Source of the DNA: CAWFKW01 sp963816535 | GTDB taxonomy: Bacteria > Bacteroidota > Ignavibacteria > Tepidaquicellales > OLB5 | Direction: 5' to 3' | Assembly (NCBI GenBank): GCA_963816535.1 | Contig: CAWFKW010000003.1 | Span: forward strand, 1,364,001 to 1,428,000 | DNA length: 64,000 nt | Part shown: one piece after another, positions 51,792-61,307 of the stretch | Numbering within the stretch: position 1 is the stretch's first letter | How the letters are laid out: every line of letters begins with the position of its first letter | Notes under the pieces: generated by a model | Databases searched by the model: none | What the model saw: only the letters and a program-made list of their open reading frames with translations | Told to the model about the DNA's origin: nothing | Program-made: the position numbers and the translations under genes

Positions 51792-53336
51792 TTATAACAG
51801 AATCCTGAAAAAACCGCTGTTAATTGAAATGTAAATTCTCTCTTCGGTATTATTTAAGTGTTTATTTGGAAAATCCCGCAGGAATGAATTTAACGTGTAT
51901 AATAAATATTCAAATCCGATGTTCAGACTTTTGAAAATTTTAATTGCAATCCTGGGTCTGAATATTCCGACAATATTATTGCCTGCTGCGCCGACATAAG
52001 TGTGAAGTCCATAAAAATAATAACTAAGAGTGAAATTCATTATCCCCCCGGCATCAAGCGTACTTTCAAACTTGCCGTTTATTCCGCCAGAGAAATCATA
52101 ATTTCTTTCCTCGACCTGTACGTTCGGGGAATTTATTCCGGCAAGCGGTATTACGCCAATGTTAATTTGAGATTCGATGTTAGTTTTTTTTGTGAAATTG
52201 ATCTTATGCGTTATCCCCGCGCTAAATGCGCTGGCCCCTATTTCAAAACTTTTATTATTCCAGTAATCGTAATGCTGGTATACGCCAATCAGCATTGTCT
52301 GGTTCTTAAATTGAAAATTCTGGCCCGAAAGGATCCCAAATCCTATTAAATTATCCAGCCATTTATTTCCTCTGCCAATACTAATATCCGCTCTGCCGCT
52401 AAAATAATCAAAAGGTTTTCTGAATCTCTTTTCATATGGATTTCCGTACGCCAGGCTGATATCTGCCATAGCGCCGTTTATTCCTTTCCAGAAGTTTGAG
52501 CCGTTATTTACGTTACTTAACCCGGTATATACTGTAATATCAAGAGGTTCTTTTTGATATACTTCTTTAGAAGTTACCCTGCCCATCTTGCCCTGCAAAA
52601 GCCTGTTAAACGCTCTCACCGGATCGATAATCGAAGCTATTAATTCACGAACAACCCTGGCCGAACCTGTGATCCTGTCATCTAAAAACAACGAGCTTAT
52701 CCTGTAGAGCGTTTCACCTATAAAGGAGCCGCTAACGGTTGTAGTATACAAATCGTTCTGGTTTGGGGGCCCATTTTCCAATAATTGCTCCCACATAGCG
52801 CTCCCGCCAAATGCAAAAAGAGCCGATTGAAAATAATTATACCCGTTAGAACGCCCCGCGTTGAAATTTAAATTTCCGTGAAAAGGATGATTAAAAAACT
52901 TCATTTGAAAAGTTCCGTTGTCCCATTGCCATCCGTGCTGAAAATTATGCGCAAATGAATTAAAACCAATCACATCGTAAGGAAATTTCGAAACATACCT
53001 TCCAAATGTCCATACTACCATATTTACCAAAGGAACCTCGGCTATAGATTCCAACAATGGGTATTTTTTGTTGTAGTGTGGATCGTCATTCAGTAAATCT
53101 CCGTATGAATTGTGAATGGCCGTGTCAATGACATTATTTTTGTTCGAAGATTTTAGAAGTTCCGATGATTTAGAATTTGAATTGGAATCAGCTCCGGGTT
53201 TAAGTTCATTGAGGTGTGTCTTTAAAGTTCTTCCGGAATGCCGGTTTAATGACAATTTCCCATCATAACCAACATGCTGGGCCTTAAGCGGCATTGAGAA
53301 GAGGAAGAGAAAAACCAAAAGACATGTTGTTTTCAT
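51792..53336 (-). CDS. DUF3943 outer-membrane protein
   Basis: 514 aa with a signal peptide (PLKAQ). The segment NSFAHNFQHGWQWDN...MKFFNHPFHG...AGRSNGYNYFQS...WEQLLENGPPNQND is the DUF3943 core. The C-terminal half is rich in beta strands and ends with a barrel-like FFRILL. Presumed outer-membrane protein of unknown function. Confidence 0.8.
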   Translation of the reverse strand: MKTTCLLVFLFLFSMPLKAQHVGYDGKLSLNRHSGRTLKTHLNELKPGADSNSNSKSSELLKSSNKNNVIDTAIHNSYGDLLNDDPHYNKKYPLLESIAEVPLVNMVVWTFGRYVSKFPYDVIGFNSFAHNFQHGWQWDNGTFQMKFFNHPFHGNLNFNAGRSNGYNYFQSALFAFGGSAMWEQLLENGPPNQNDLYTTTVSGSFIGETLYRISSLFLDDRITGSARVVRELIASIIDPVRAFNRLLQGKMGRVTSKEVYQKEPLDITVYTGLSNVNNGSNFWKGINGAMADISLAYGNPYEKRFRKPFDYFSGRADISIGRGNKWLDNLIGFGILSGQNFQFKNQTMLIGVYQHYDYWNNKSFEIGASAFSAGITHKINFTKKTNIESQINIGVIPLAGINSPNVQVEERNYDFSGGINGKFESTLDAGGIMNFTLSYYFYGLHTYVGAAGNNIVGIFRPRIAIKIFKSLNIGFEYLLYTLNSFLRDFPNKHLNNTEERIYISINSGFFRILL

Positions 53337-53408
53337 TTTTTTCTTTTCTTTGATTTGTTATGATATAAAAATAATTTTGTTCTTTACTTTTCAGTGTTTT
53401 AATATGAA

Positions 53409-53434
53409 AAGAGGGAGCCTGCGGGCTCCCTCTT
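53409..53434 (-). terminator. Intrinsic terminator (minus strand)
   Basis: AAGAGGGAGCC and GGCTCCCTCTT form an 11-bp stem around TGCG, followed by TTTTC on the minus strand, 25 bp after the 53460 stop. Confidence 0.75.
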
Positions 53435-53459
53435 AATATTTTGAATTAAATAAAAAAAA

Positions 53460-54221
53460 TTATTTTTTCATTTTCGGATAGGTTTTCTGGCCAAAATAGA
53501 AACTTATACCAGCATAAAATTGCAGGTAGGCAATCTTCTTTGCTTTCTGTGTGCCTGCGGCGTCATTTAAACCATAAGCTCCGCTTGAATTGGTAATCGC
53601 GTTCTTGTTAAATAGGTTTTGATAACAATATCTTCCGCCTATTATAACGCCGATTTTCTTGCTTAGCTTCACATCAACGCCCGCTCCAAACTGAGCTCCA
53701 AATCTTACGGCCGATTGCAGATCTCCCGTAAAGTTGGCGGCGCTATCGGTTGATGTCAATGTGGTTGTTCCGCTGAAGATATTAGTTGTGAACTGAGCGT
53801 TTACAAATGGATTTGCCGGTCTTTTCGGGGCAAAATCGTACTCTGCGCCCAGCCCGATTGTAAATATATTCAAATCGGTTTTGAACGTACCAGTGCCTAA
53901 GATAGGATCGTTATTAAATGTAAGGTTCCCGCTGCTTAACCCGGTGTACATAAACGATAACATAATTCCAAAAGTGCTTTTCTTATCTACAAAATATTTG
54001 CCGTCCACTCCAAAGTTGAACCCGCTGTTTACAAAATACGGCGTAGGGTCTTTTAGCGCATCTATATCTGCCGGGAAGTCGCCGTGTAAATCAGGAAGAG
54101 TATATGCGTATCCTCCATAAATATGTAACGACATTTTTGGAACGGGATAAGTCTGGGCTCTTAAGCTGCTAACCGCAAATAACATAACTAATATCGCTAT
54201 TAATGTATTTATTTTTTTCAA
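53460..54221 (-). CDS. Outer-membrane beta-barrel protein
   Basis: 253 aa from a TTG at 54221, chosen because AAGGAG lies 7 bp upstream and it gives a clean signal peptide (KKINTLIAILVMLFAVSSLRA). Strands LHIYGGYAYTLPD, FGIMLSFMYTGLSSG, FGAQFGAGVDVKLSK and LQFYAGISFYFG fit an OmpA-like barrel. No function assigned. Confidence 0.7.
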   Translation of the reverse strand: MKKINTLIAILVMLFAVSSLRAQTYPVPKMSLHIYGGYAYTLPDLHGDFPADIDALKDPTPYFVNSGFNFGVDGKYFVDKKSTFGIMLSFMYTGLSSGNLTFNNDPILGTGTFKTDLNIFTIGLGAEYDFAPKRPANPFVNAQFTTNIFSGTTTLTSTDSAANFTGDLQSAVRFGAQFGAGVDVKLSKKIGVIIGGRYCYQNLFNKNAITNSSGAYGLNDAAGTQKAKKIAYLQFYAGISFYFGQKTYPKMKK

Positions 54222-54393
54222 TTTTGATCTCCTTTTAATTTTAATAAAATTGTTTAAAACCTGTAACAAAGCTACGTACTAACTGAAGCCCTTACAATCG
54301 GGCTATGGATTGAAATTGGGACTACATCCTTTGGATGAGATATTTTTGTCAAAAATGACCTTTTTTACCCATAAATGGTTATATTTATGTTCA

Positions 54394-54810
54394 TTATTCC
54401 CTTGAAAACGACCACTCGCCTGTAGTTCTTACATCCAGCAGGTATTCCCCTGTTTCAGGAACGTCAATTACCTGTTTTTGTGAAAACGGTCCGGTTGCAT
54501 CGGCCAGCATAAATAATTCCGAGCCGTCTATATTTAATATTCTCGCGGTAAACTTCGAGCTTCCTAAATAAACAGTTTTCAAACCTGCTTTTCCTTTGAT
54601 CAGGTCTATGATCTGAAATTTATCGCCAATATATCCGAAAGACATTCTATACTGATCCTGACTGTTTCCGGCAGAAATTTGTTGTATTGCCCTCCCTGCT
54701 TCTTTTGCATCCTTTATATCCTCTTCATCGTTCCCAAGAAATACAACCGCTAAAACTATTATTGCCAGGACTGAAAAGAAAAACCCCATGTATTTAAATT
54801 TAGCTGACAT
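54394..54810 (-). CDS. Membrane-anchored protein downstream of the ECF sigma factor
   Basis: 138 aa, one N-terminal membrane helix (about 9-25) and a periplasmic beta-rich part. Its start overlaps the sigma-factor stop by 11 bp, so the two are translationally coupled. Position suggests an anti-sigma or sensor role, but no anti-sigma motif is visible. Confidence 0.5.
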   Translation of the reverse strand: MSAKFKYMGFFFSVLAIIVLAVVFLGNDEEDIKDAKEAGRAIQQISAGNSQDQYRMSFGYIGDKFQIIDLIKGKAGLKTVYLGSSKFTARILNIDGSELFMLADATGPFSQKQVIDVPETGEYLLDVRTTGEWSFSRE

Positions 54811-55291
54811 ATACTTGTTTTAAGATTTCGCGAAATTCATTCCTGCCTCTGTGAAGCCTGCTTTTTACCGTCCCGATGGGCCATTTGAGTTGTTCAGATA
54901 TTTCTTTAAGAGAGTATTCTTCAAGGTGGAATAAAACTATTACTTTTCTGAATTCTTCGTTTATTTTGTTCATAAACTTTAATATTTCTTCTCTTGTGAG
55001 AATACTCTCGCCGCAATTGTCAGGCATTTCAGGAAATTCTTCAACATGAACTTCGGACATATTTTTGTTTTTCCTGCAATTGCTGAAGAAAGTATTTTTC
55101 ATAATTGTATAAAGCCAGGCTCTGCAGTTGCTGCCTTCTTTAAAAGAACCGTAGAATTTGAACGCCTTAGTATACGTTTCCTGCACCAGGTCCTCAGCAT
55201 CCATTTGGTTCTGTGTGTATTTTTTTGCGATGTTTATAAAGTAGCCGTAGTGGACATAAGCTTCGCTTGTGAAAGAATTTTCTCTTGCCAT
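54800..55291 (-). CDS. ECF-type RNA polymerase sigma factor
   Basis: 163 aa. Region 2 (DAEDLVQETYTKAFKFYGSF...CRAWLYTIMKNTF) and region 4 (VIVLFHLEEYSLKEISEQLKWPIGTVKSRLHRGR) are clear, and no region 3 is present. It would direct RNA polymerase to an envelope- or stress-related regulon. The coupled gene downstream may control it. Confidence 0.88.
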   Translation of the reverse strand: MARENSFTSEAYVHYGYFINIAKKYTQNQMDAEDLVQETYTKAFKFYGSFKEGSNCRAWLYTIMKNTFFSNCRKNKNMSEVHVEEFPEMPDNCGESILTREEILKFMNKINEEFRKVIVLFHLEEYSLKEISEQLKWPIGTVKSRLHRGRNEFREILKQVYVS

Positions 55292-55327
55292 TATTTTTTG
55301 TCTATTGCGTTCATAATTGGGAATTCT

Positions 55328-55474
55328 TTAAAAAATTATTTGGAATAATAACAGGATAGCTAGTGAACCGGCAGCGGCCATGTACCAAAAAATATCCGTT
55401 TCGTCATCGTTGAGAGCAAAGAAATTAAGCGCATTGAGTCTGCCAGATGTTTTCATGGATATTTTAATTTTCAT
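55328..55474 (-). CDS. 48-aa single-pass membrane protein
   Basis: ATG at 55474 shares its A with the stop of the upstream small gene (TGATG), so the two are coupled. The peptide starts MKIKISMKTSGRLNALNFF and has one C-terminal membrane helix (about 29-47). Function unknown. A longer frame from 55618 uses the wrong frame of the upstream gene. Confidence 0.55.
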   Translation of the reverse strand: MKIKISMKTSGRLNALNFFALNDDETDIFWYMAAAGSLAILLLFQIIF

Positions 55475-55620
55475 CAAACTACCCTTCTGCCTGTAACCAG
55501 CCTGATAATCAGAACTATTACAGCCACAACAAGCAGGATGTGAATGTAACCTCCCATTGAATGGGAACTGACCATCCCGGCCAGCCAAAGAACCAATAAA
55601 ATTATAACTATAGTCCACAT
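55474..55620 (-). CDS. Lmo0937-family small membrane protein (48 aa)
   Basis: ATG at 55620 encodes MWTIVIILLVLWLAGMVSS, then GGYIHILLVVAVIVLIIRLV and a short basic tail. The two-helix pattern with W-L-G...G-I-H-L is the Lmo0937/DUF5670 family found in stress-related loci. It is coupled by TGATG to the next small gene. Confidence 0.75.
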   Translation of the reverse strand: MWTIVIILLVLWLAGMVSSHSMGGYIHILLVVAVIVLIIRLVTGRRVV

Positions 55621-55783
55621 TATTTACCTGTTTAAAATATCTGATTATTGAAATTCTGTCTGATTTGGATTAGCGCCGCAGAGATAATTTCTTATCTCTG
55701 CGCCTGCTAATTGGACGTCTTAATGTTGCATTTGCGACAACATTATAGGAGAAATTATAAAAATCTCTATCTTATTACTAACT

Positions 55784-57493
55784 CTACTTAATTAATACCA
55801 TTTTCTTATTCGACTGGAACGCTCCGGCATCCAATCTGTAGAAATATACGCCGCTCGGATATGAACTTGCGTCCCACTCAATCCTGTAATTTCCTGCGTT
55901 CTGCGTTTGATTTACCAATACACTCACTTCCCGTCCCAGGGCATCGTATACGCTTAACTTCACATATCCGGTCTTTGGCATCTGGTAAGCGATTATAGTC
56001 ACCGGATTAAACGGATTAGGATAATTTTGCGACAGTGAATATTCATTCGGGCTGGTCGTTCCGTTATTTTCTATTGCGATCAAACCCGTTGTATTAAAGC
56101 CAATTTCATAAATGTCAAAATTGCTGCTGCTGCGGTAATCCTGCCAAACGACTATTGCGCCGAGGTTGCCATTGCTTACTATCGCGGGACTCAATTGGTC
56201 GTTATTCATGGTACATATTGAATATCCAGTTGCCGCCCAGTTTATGGCCGCATTTGAAGCTATTCGCTGCGCATAGATATCAGAATTGCCTGTATTACGA
56301 TGGTCTTCCCATGTAATATAAGCCCCGTTATTCCCATCGCTCACCAGCTGAGATTTGATCTGGTCCCCGGTCGCAGTGCAGATTATAATTCCCGTTGCGG
56401 TCCATTGAACCGCGCCTGTGGAATTTACCCGCTGCGCATAGATATCGGCCGTTGTGCCTGTTCTGTAGTCGGTCCACGATATGATTGCGCCTCCCATGCC
56501 ATCGCTGACGATCTTCGGGTCTGTTTGGTCGTAAGCGACATTGTTATTCATTACAACGCCGTCGACAGCCCATACAATCGCGCCGCCCGGTCCTATTCTT
56601 TGCGCGTAAATATCAAAATTATTTGTGCTTCTGTAGTCAGTCCATGTAATTATAGCCCCTGCAGCTCCGTCGCTGCAAATATCCGGTTTCAATTGATCTG
56701 TCGCAGCTGTACATGTAGCAACGCCATTTGTAGTCCATTGAACCGCGCCTGCCGAGCCGATTCGCTGAGTATAAATATCATAATTACCTGCGCGGTTATC
56801 AGCCCATGTAACAAAAGCGCCGCCGCTGCCATCAGTAACAAGTTTCGGCCCGCGCTGCGAAGCCGCCTGGTTGCAAATGGCAACTCCGTTTGCCGTCCAA
56901 AGCATAACTCCGGCCGGACTCACACGCTGCGCGTAAATATCCGGAAAACCATTGTTGCTTCGGTAATCCTGCCATGTTAGAACTGCTCCGCCTAAACCGT
57001 CGCTGATCATTGCAATTGTATCCTGTTCAAATACAGATGTGCAGACCGGAACGCCGTTAAGCATCCATTGTACAACACCGCTTGAGTTTACCCTTTGCGC
57101 ATATATGTCAGCTGTAACGCTGCCGCGATATGACTGCCATGCGATAATTGCCCCGCCCGTACCGTCGCTGACTATAATAGGAAAGTAATTGCTGTCCTGA
57201 ATACATATAGCGATACCATCGGTCATCCACATAGCATTGCCATCGGCATTCATCCTTTGTGCGTAGATCTCGTATTTACCGTTGTGCTTATCCTGCCAGG
57301 TAATAATTGCGCCGCCGCTTCCGTCAGTGGTCATCGCCGGGCTGATCTGGTTATTTACCGCTACGCTCACAGGGTTACCCTGCGGCTGCGAAAAAGCTGC
57401 TGCTGGTATAAATAGAGCAATCAACAGCATTGCACTTAAGGCGCTCAGAATCCGTCCTTTAAAACTTGATGAATTTGTTAATTTTGCTTTCAT
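55784..57493 (-). CDS. Secreted repeat protein with type IX secretion sorting domain
   Basis: 569 aa. The signal peptide ends near AAAFSQ. About seven repeats of about 57 residues follow, each with SDG-GGA-I-W-DYR...DIYAQR-...W, probably a beta-propeller-like fold. The C-terminus (about 480-569: YSLSQNYPNPFNPVTIIAY ... YPSGVYFYRL) is a T9SS type A sorting domain, so it is exported to the cell surface. This domain is the best taxonomic clue in the window. Confidence 0.88.
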   Translation of the reverse strand: MKAKLTNSSSFKGRILSALSAMLLIALFIPAAAFSQPQGNPVSVAVNNQISPAMTTDGSGGAIITWQDKHNGKYEIYAQRMNADGNAMWMTDGIAICIQDSNYFPIIVSDGTGGAIIAWQSYRGSVTADIYAQRVNSSGVVQWMLNGVPVCTSVFEQDTIAMISDGLGGAVLTWQDYRSNNGFPDIYAQRVSPAGVMLWTANGVAICNQAASQRGPKLVTDGSGGAFVTWADNRAGNYDIYTQRIGSAGAVQWTTNGVATCTAATDQLKPDICSDGAAGAIITWTDYRSTNNFDIYAQRIGPGGAIVWAVDGVVMNNNVAYDQTDPKIVSDGMGGAIISWTDYRTGTTADIYAQRVNSTGAVQWTATGIIICTATGDQIKSQLVSDGNNGAYITWEDHRNTGNSDIYAQRIASNAAINWAATGYSICTMNNDQLSPAIVSNGNLGAIVVWQDYRSSSNFDIYEIGFNTTGLIAIENNGTTSPNEYSLSQNYPNPFNPVTIIAYQMPKTGYVKLSVYDALGREVSVLVNQTQNAGNYRIEWDASSYPSGVYFYRLDAGAFQSNKKMVLIK

Positions 57494-57610
57494 AATTTTA
57501 TATTTTTTTGACGATTTTTTTAAATTGTTAAGACTAAACTACAAATAGATACCAGCCAAGTCAATAAAACAAAAGGATGAAAAAGGAACTACATCCTTTG
57601 AATGAGAATT

Positions 57611-57919
57611 CTAACTCTCCTTTGATTGATCTATATTTTCAGGGTTGTTCCAGTACGCCTCAGCTTCATTTTCCATTTTTTGGAGACGGTCGTAATAGTC
57701 CGGAAATTCTTTCAAATGAGCCAGCGCGATCTTTCCTGTCATAATAAGATCATCATTAGTAATATTTGTTGATGGGTCGACTATTCCGTGTTCAAGCTCG
57801 ACCTCAAGGCCCATTTTGAATTGCTCGGGGCTGTATTTTACCCAATAAATACCCAGCTGTTCGCCGATCCATTTTGCTTCTTCCAGTGAAAAAAACTTTC
57901 CCATATTTAAATCTCCCAA
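57611..57919 (-). CDS. DUF5661 family protein
   Basis: 102 aa. EEAKWIGEQLGIYWVKYSPEQF, GLEVELEHG and ALAHLKEFPDYYDRL match the DUF5661 pattern, a small cytoplasmic family of unknown function. GGGAG lies ahead of the ATG-equivalent start region. Confidence 0.75.
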   Translation of the reverse strand: MGDLNMGKFFSLEEAKWIGEQLGIYWVKYSPEQFKMGLEVELEHGIVDPSTNITNDDLIMTGKIALAHLKEFPDYYDRLQKMENEAEAYWNNPENIDQSKES

Positions 57920-57933
57920 AATATTGTTGAAAA

Positions 57934-57961
57934 AAGTTATCCCGCGTAAACGGGATAACTT
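57934..57961 (-). terminator. Intrinsic terminator (minus strand)
   Basis: AAGTTATCCCG/CGGGATAACTT stem, 6-nt loop and TTTTTT on the minus strand, just after the 57998 stop. Confidence 0.8.
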
Positions 57962-57997
57962 ATTATGATTTTTATCTAAGAGTTCTTTCCGTGAATA

Positions 57998-58822
57998 TTA
58001 ATTCACGTGTACAATTACATTGGTAGAAGGTTCCCCAAAATATTTATCATCTTTTACGATCTGGCACTGAAAATTATAGTACCCGTCTTTATCCGGCGCT
58101 GTGACTTTAAAACTAAAAGTAACATTTGATCCTGAGTATACCGCGCTTGAAAGCTCAACGTTTGCAACGGCCCAGTTTCCTGTATTCGCCGCGCCTTTTG
58201 TTGATACCTTGAGCCTGTTTTCACCGGGATTCCATGTTGATGTGCCTGTGTTCTTCATAATGACTACAACATCGTATGTCTGGTTCGCGTCCATTTCGCC
58301 CGGAACCTGCTGAGACACAAATGCCGAATTGCTGCCTATTTCATCTGTTATAACCGGAGGAGTTGGTCCTGAAACTCTGATCGGTACAATTGCGCTGGGC
58401 TCGCCGAAAAATGCGTTTCCGTCAGCCATCTGCCATTGCATATTGTAACTTCCTTCAACCGGGGCTATAAGAGTGAAATTGAATACGATTTCATTACCCG
58501 GGCTTACAGTTGAATTCACATCAACTGAACTGATCGACCAGGTTTTCACGGTCGCCTCAGTAACATTCATTAATTTAAGGCTGTAGTTTCCCTGTTTCCA
58601 AACGCTGTTGCCGGTGTTCTTCATTGTAACCGAAACGCCGTAAGTCTGGCCGGGGCTCATTTCACCCGGAGTTGACTGGGACAAATACTTTGAATTATCG
58701 TAGGCATCAGATACCCTGCCGCCTTCTCTGACTTTATTGCCTCTTGATTGTGAATAAATACTGCCTGTAAGAGTAAAGCACAACGCTAATAATAGTAATG
58801 TGACTAATTTTATTTTTTTCAT
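57998..58822 (-). CDS. Secreted protein with two NBR1-like Ig domains
   Basis: 274 aa from the ATG at 58822, which restores a signal peptide (KKIKLVTLLLLALCFTLTG...YSQ). Two copies of an Ig-like module follow: MSPGQTYGVSVTMKNTGNSVWK and MDANQTYDVVVIMKNTGTSTWN, both ending FFGEPS/YFGEPS. This matches the FW/NBR1 Ig-like domain, used in binding proteins. The target is unknown. Confidence 0.75.
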   Translation of the reverse strand: MKKIKLVTLLLLALCFTLTGSIYSQSRGNKVREGGRVSDAYDNSKYLSQSTPGEMSPGQTYGVSVTMKNTGNSVWKQGNYSLKLMNVTEATVKTWSISSVDVNSTVSPGNEIVFNFTLIAPVEGSYNMQWQMADGNAFFGEPSAIVPIRVSGPTPPVITDEIGSNSAFVSQQVPGEMDANQTYDVVVIMKNTGTSTWNPGENRLKVSTKGAANTGNWAVANVELSSAVYSGSNVTFSFKVTAPDKDGYYNFQCQIVKDDKYFGEPSTNVIVHVN

Positions 58823-59144
58823 ATCTTTCTTTCGTTTAGTTTTTACGATTGCTACTAAACTACAGAAGGAATGAAGAATAGACAATGGGGCAAGAGGATG
58901 AAAAAGGAACTACACCTTAGTGGCTAGACGTCAATGTTGTGCCCTAACATTTTGAGATGTAACTAAACGCTTAAAAGAACTAATCCTTTAGAACTAGATA
59001 CAAATTCAATCCATAGCGCTATATTATATTTATCCTTTATGCGTATTTTTGTCTGTGAAGTAAAATAATATAATTTTCATGAGTAGCGATTGCATTTAAT
59101 TAAATGCATAATAACGGAAAATAAATTATTGGATATATAATCTT
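58823..59144. other. Gene-free divergent promoter region
   Basis: About 320 bp between the NBR1-like gene and kaiC-like gene. No frame or strong hairpin is visible; it should hold both promoters. Confidence 0.3.
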
Positions 59145-60875
59145 ATGAAAAAGAACAAATCAACATTTAAACGAATCACTCTTCCAAAATCCCCTACAAG
59201 CATCCAGGGACTGGATGAAATAACGGGCGGAGGATTGCCTAAGGGCAGGCCGACTCTTGTATGCGGCGGCGCAGGCTGCGGGAAAACTCTCTTAGCTATG
59301 GAATTTCTTGTCCGGGGAGCGACCGAATATAATGAACCGGGCGTTTTTATCTCGTTCGAAGAAAGTGAAAAAGAACTAACTGAGAATGTTTCATCTCTGG
59401 GATTTGATCTTAAAACGCTTGTGGCGCGCAAAAAGATATGGCTTGAGACTATCCTGATAGAACCTGACGATATAGAGGCAAGCGGAGAATTCAGTCTTGA
59501 AGGCTTATTTATCCGTATCCATTATGCGATTGAAAGCATTGGCGCCAAGCGCGTTGTGCTTGATACAGTCGAAACGCTCTTTTCCGGACTGCCTAATCCG
59601 GGGATACTGCGCGCGGAACTCAGAAGATTATTGCGCTGGCTGAAGAACAAAGGCGTTACCACTGTTATCACCGGGGAGCGGGGCGAATCAACATTAACGC
59701 GCGACGGCTTGGAGGAGTATGTATCGGACTGCGTAATTTTACTTGATCACCGCGTAATTAATCAGTCGTCGATAAGACGGCTGCGTATAGTTAAATACCG
59801 CGGTTCCGAGCACGGCACTAACGAGTATCCTTTCCTGATTGATGAAGACGGCTTTTCAGTTCTGCCGGTAACTTCGCTTGGCTTGAACGGCATTACATCC
59901 AGCGAACGGATCTCCACCGGCATCCCGCGCCTTGATACAATGCTTTCCGGCAAAGGTTATTTCCGCGGAAGCACTGTGCTTGTTTCGGGCACAGCGGGCA
60001 CGGGTAAAACAAGTATTGCGGCAAAATTTATGGAAGCGGCGTGCAAACGGGGAGAGCACGTTCTTTATTTCGCATTCGAAGAATCGCCAAACCAGTTTAT
60101 GCGCAATATGCGTTCAATAGGGATCCGGTTGGATACTTACGTGAAAAAGGGATTACTTCACTTTCATGCGACGCGGCCGACTCTTCATGGATTGGAACAT
60201 CACCTCGCTACAACTATCAAATTAATCAACAAGATCAAACCGTCAGTCGTTATTATAGACCCTATCGATGCATTTGTGATCAGCGATAACCAGACCGAAG
60301 TAAAAACAATGCTTCTGCGACTTGTAGACTTTTTAAAAATGAAGCAAATTACAGCTTTCTTTGCAAGCCTTACCGCCGCAGGGAAAAATATGGAGCTTAC
60401 AGACGTTTCCATCTCGTCTTTAATAGATACATGGCTGCTGCTAAGAGATATCGAGATCGGGGGCGAGCGCAATCGCGCATTATATGTGCTTAAATCACGA
60501 GGCATGGCGCACTCAAACCAGATCCGCGAGTTCAGGCTTTCTGATAACGGCATTGAATTGCTTGATGTATACGTTGGTTCTGAAGGCGTACTAACCGGCT
60601 CTGCCAGGCTATCGCAGGAAGCTAAAGACCGCGCCGAAAAATTAAACCAGCAGCAGGAAACAAGACGAAAACAATTTGGTTTGGAACGCAAACGACTTTC
60701 AATGGAAGCCCAGATTGCGGATCTGCGCTCCGAATTTGACGCCGAACAATCGGAAACCCAAAAGATAATAAGTATTGAAAAAGCAAGAACGGTACGGTTC
60801 GCTGAGGACCAGAACAAAATGGCAAAAAGCCGAAAAGCGGATATCAACCTTAAAAAAACAGCTAAAGCAATTTAA
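59145..60875 (+). CDS. kaiC: KaiC-like double RecA-domain ATPase
   Basis: 576 aa. Two KaiC domains: CI with Walker A GGAGCGKT (about residues 41-48) and the catalytic EE pair in FISFEES; CII with SGTAGTGKT (about 282-290) and AFEES. The position of the phosphorylated Ser/Thr pair of cyanobacterial KaiC corresponds to SS in the segment SISSLIDTW. A C-terminal charged coiled coil of about 80 residues follows. With KaiB next door it could form a phosphorylation timer or stress-signalling module. No KaiA is seen in the window. Confidence 0.88.
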   Translation: MKKNKSTFKRITLPKSPTSIQGLDEITGGGLPKGRPTLVCGGAGCGKTLLAMEFLVRGATEYNEPGVFISFEESEKELTENVSSLGFDLKTLVARKKIWLETILIEPDDIEASGEFSLEGLFIRIHYAIESIGAKRVVLDTVETLFSGLPNPGILRAELRRLLRWLKNKGVTTVITGERGESTLTRDGLEEYVSDCVILLDHRVINQSSIRRLRIVKYRGSEHGTNEYPFLIDEDGFSVLPVTSLGLNGITSSERISTGIPRLDTMLSGKGYFRGSTVLVSGTAGTGKTSIAAKFMEAACKRGEHVLYFAFEESPNQFMRNMRSIGIRLDTYVKKGLLHFHATRPTLHGLEHHLATTIKLINKIKPSVVIIDPIDAFVISDNQTEVKTMLLRLVDFLKMKQITAFFASLTAAGKNMELTDVSISSLIDTWLLLRDIEIGGERNRALYVLKSRGMAHSNQIREFRLSDNGIELLDVYVGSEGVLTGSARLSQEAKDRAEKLNQQQETRRKQFGLERKRLSMEAQIADLRSEFDAEQSETQKIISIEKARTVRFAEDQNKMAKSRKADINLKKTAKAI

Positions 60876-60894
60876 ATTAATTACCATAAATATA

Positions 60895-61230
60895 ATGATA
60901 ACAAAAAACTCTAAACCAAATACCATTAAGCCAAAACAAATAGCGGCTAGAGATAAATACAATTTCCGCCTGTATATTGCCGGGCAAACCCCGGGCGCGC
61001 TTGCAGCTTTAAGAAATCTCAAATTGATCTGTGAAGAACGTTTGAAAGGCAAATACCGCATCGAAGTGATCGATATAAAGGAGAAACCGCAGATTTGCCA
61101 CGACGATCAAATTCTAGCCATCCCTACGTTAATGAGGAAAACACCGCTTCCTGTAAGGTTCATAATCGGCGATCTTTCAAATACTGAAAGGCTGCTCACA
61201 GGCCTGGGGCTCACTTTGTGCACGCTATAA
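60895..61230 (+). CDS. kaiB: KaiB-like protein
   Basis: 111 aa from the ATG at 60895 (a longer frame reads into kaiC). YNFRLYIAGQTPGALAALRNL, EERLKGKYRIEVIDIKEKPQ, DQILAIPTLMRKTPLPVRFIIG and TERLLTGL form the complete KaiB thioredoxin-like fold. It would bind KaiC. It follows kaiC by 19 bp. Confidence 0.92.
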   Translation: MITKNSKPNTIKPKQIAARDKYNFRLYIAGQTPGALAALRNLKLICEERLKGKYRIEVIDIKEKPQICHDDQILAIPTLMRKTPLPVRFIIGDLSNTERLLTGLGLTLCTL

Positions 61231-61307
61231 ATCTGCATGCTCTGCAAGCCTTTACATTAAGCAAATAATAAAACGATTTGATAAAAGATTTTATTAAAAG
61301 GCGAGTT

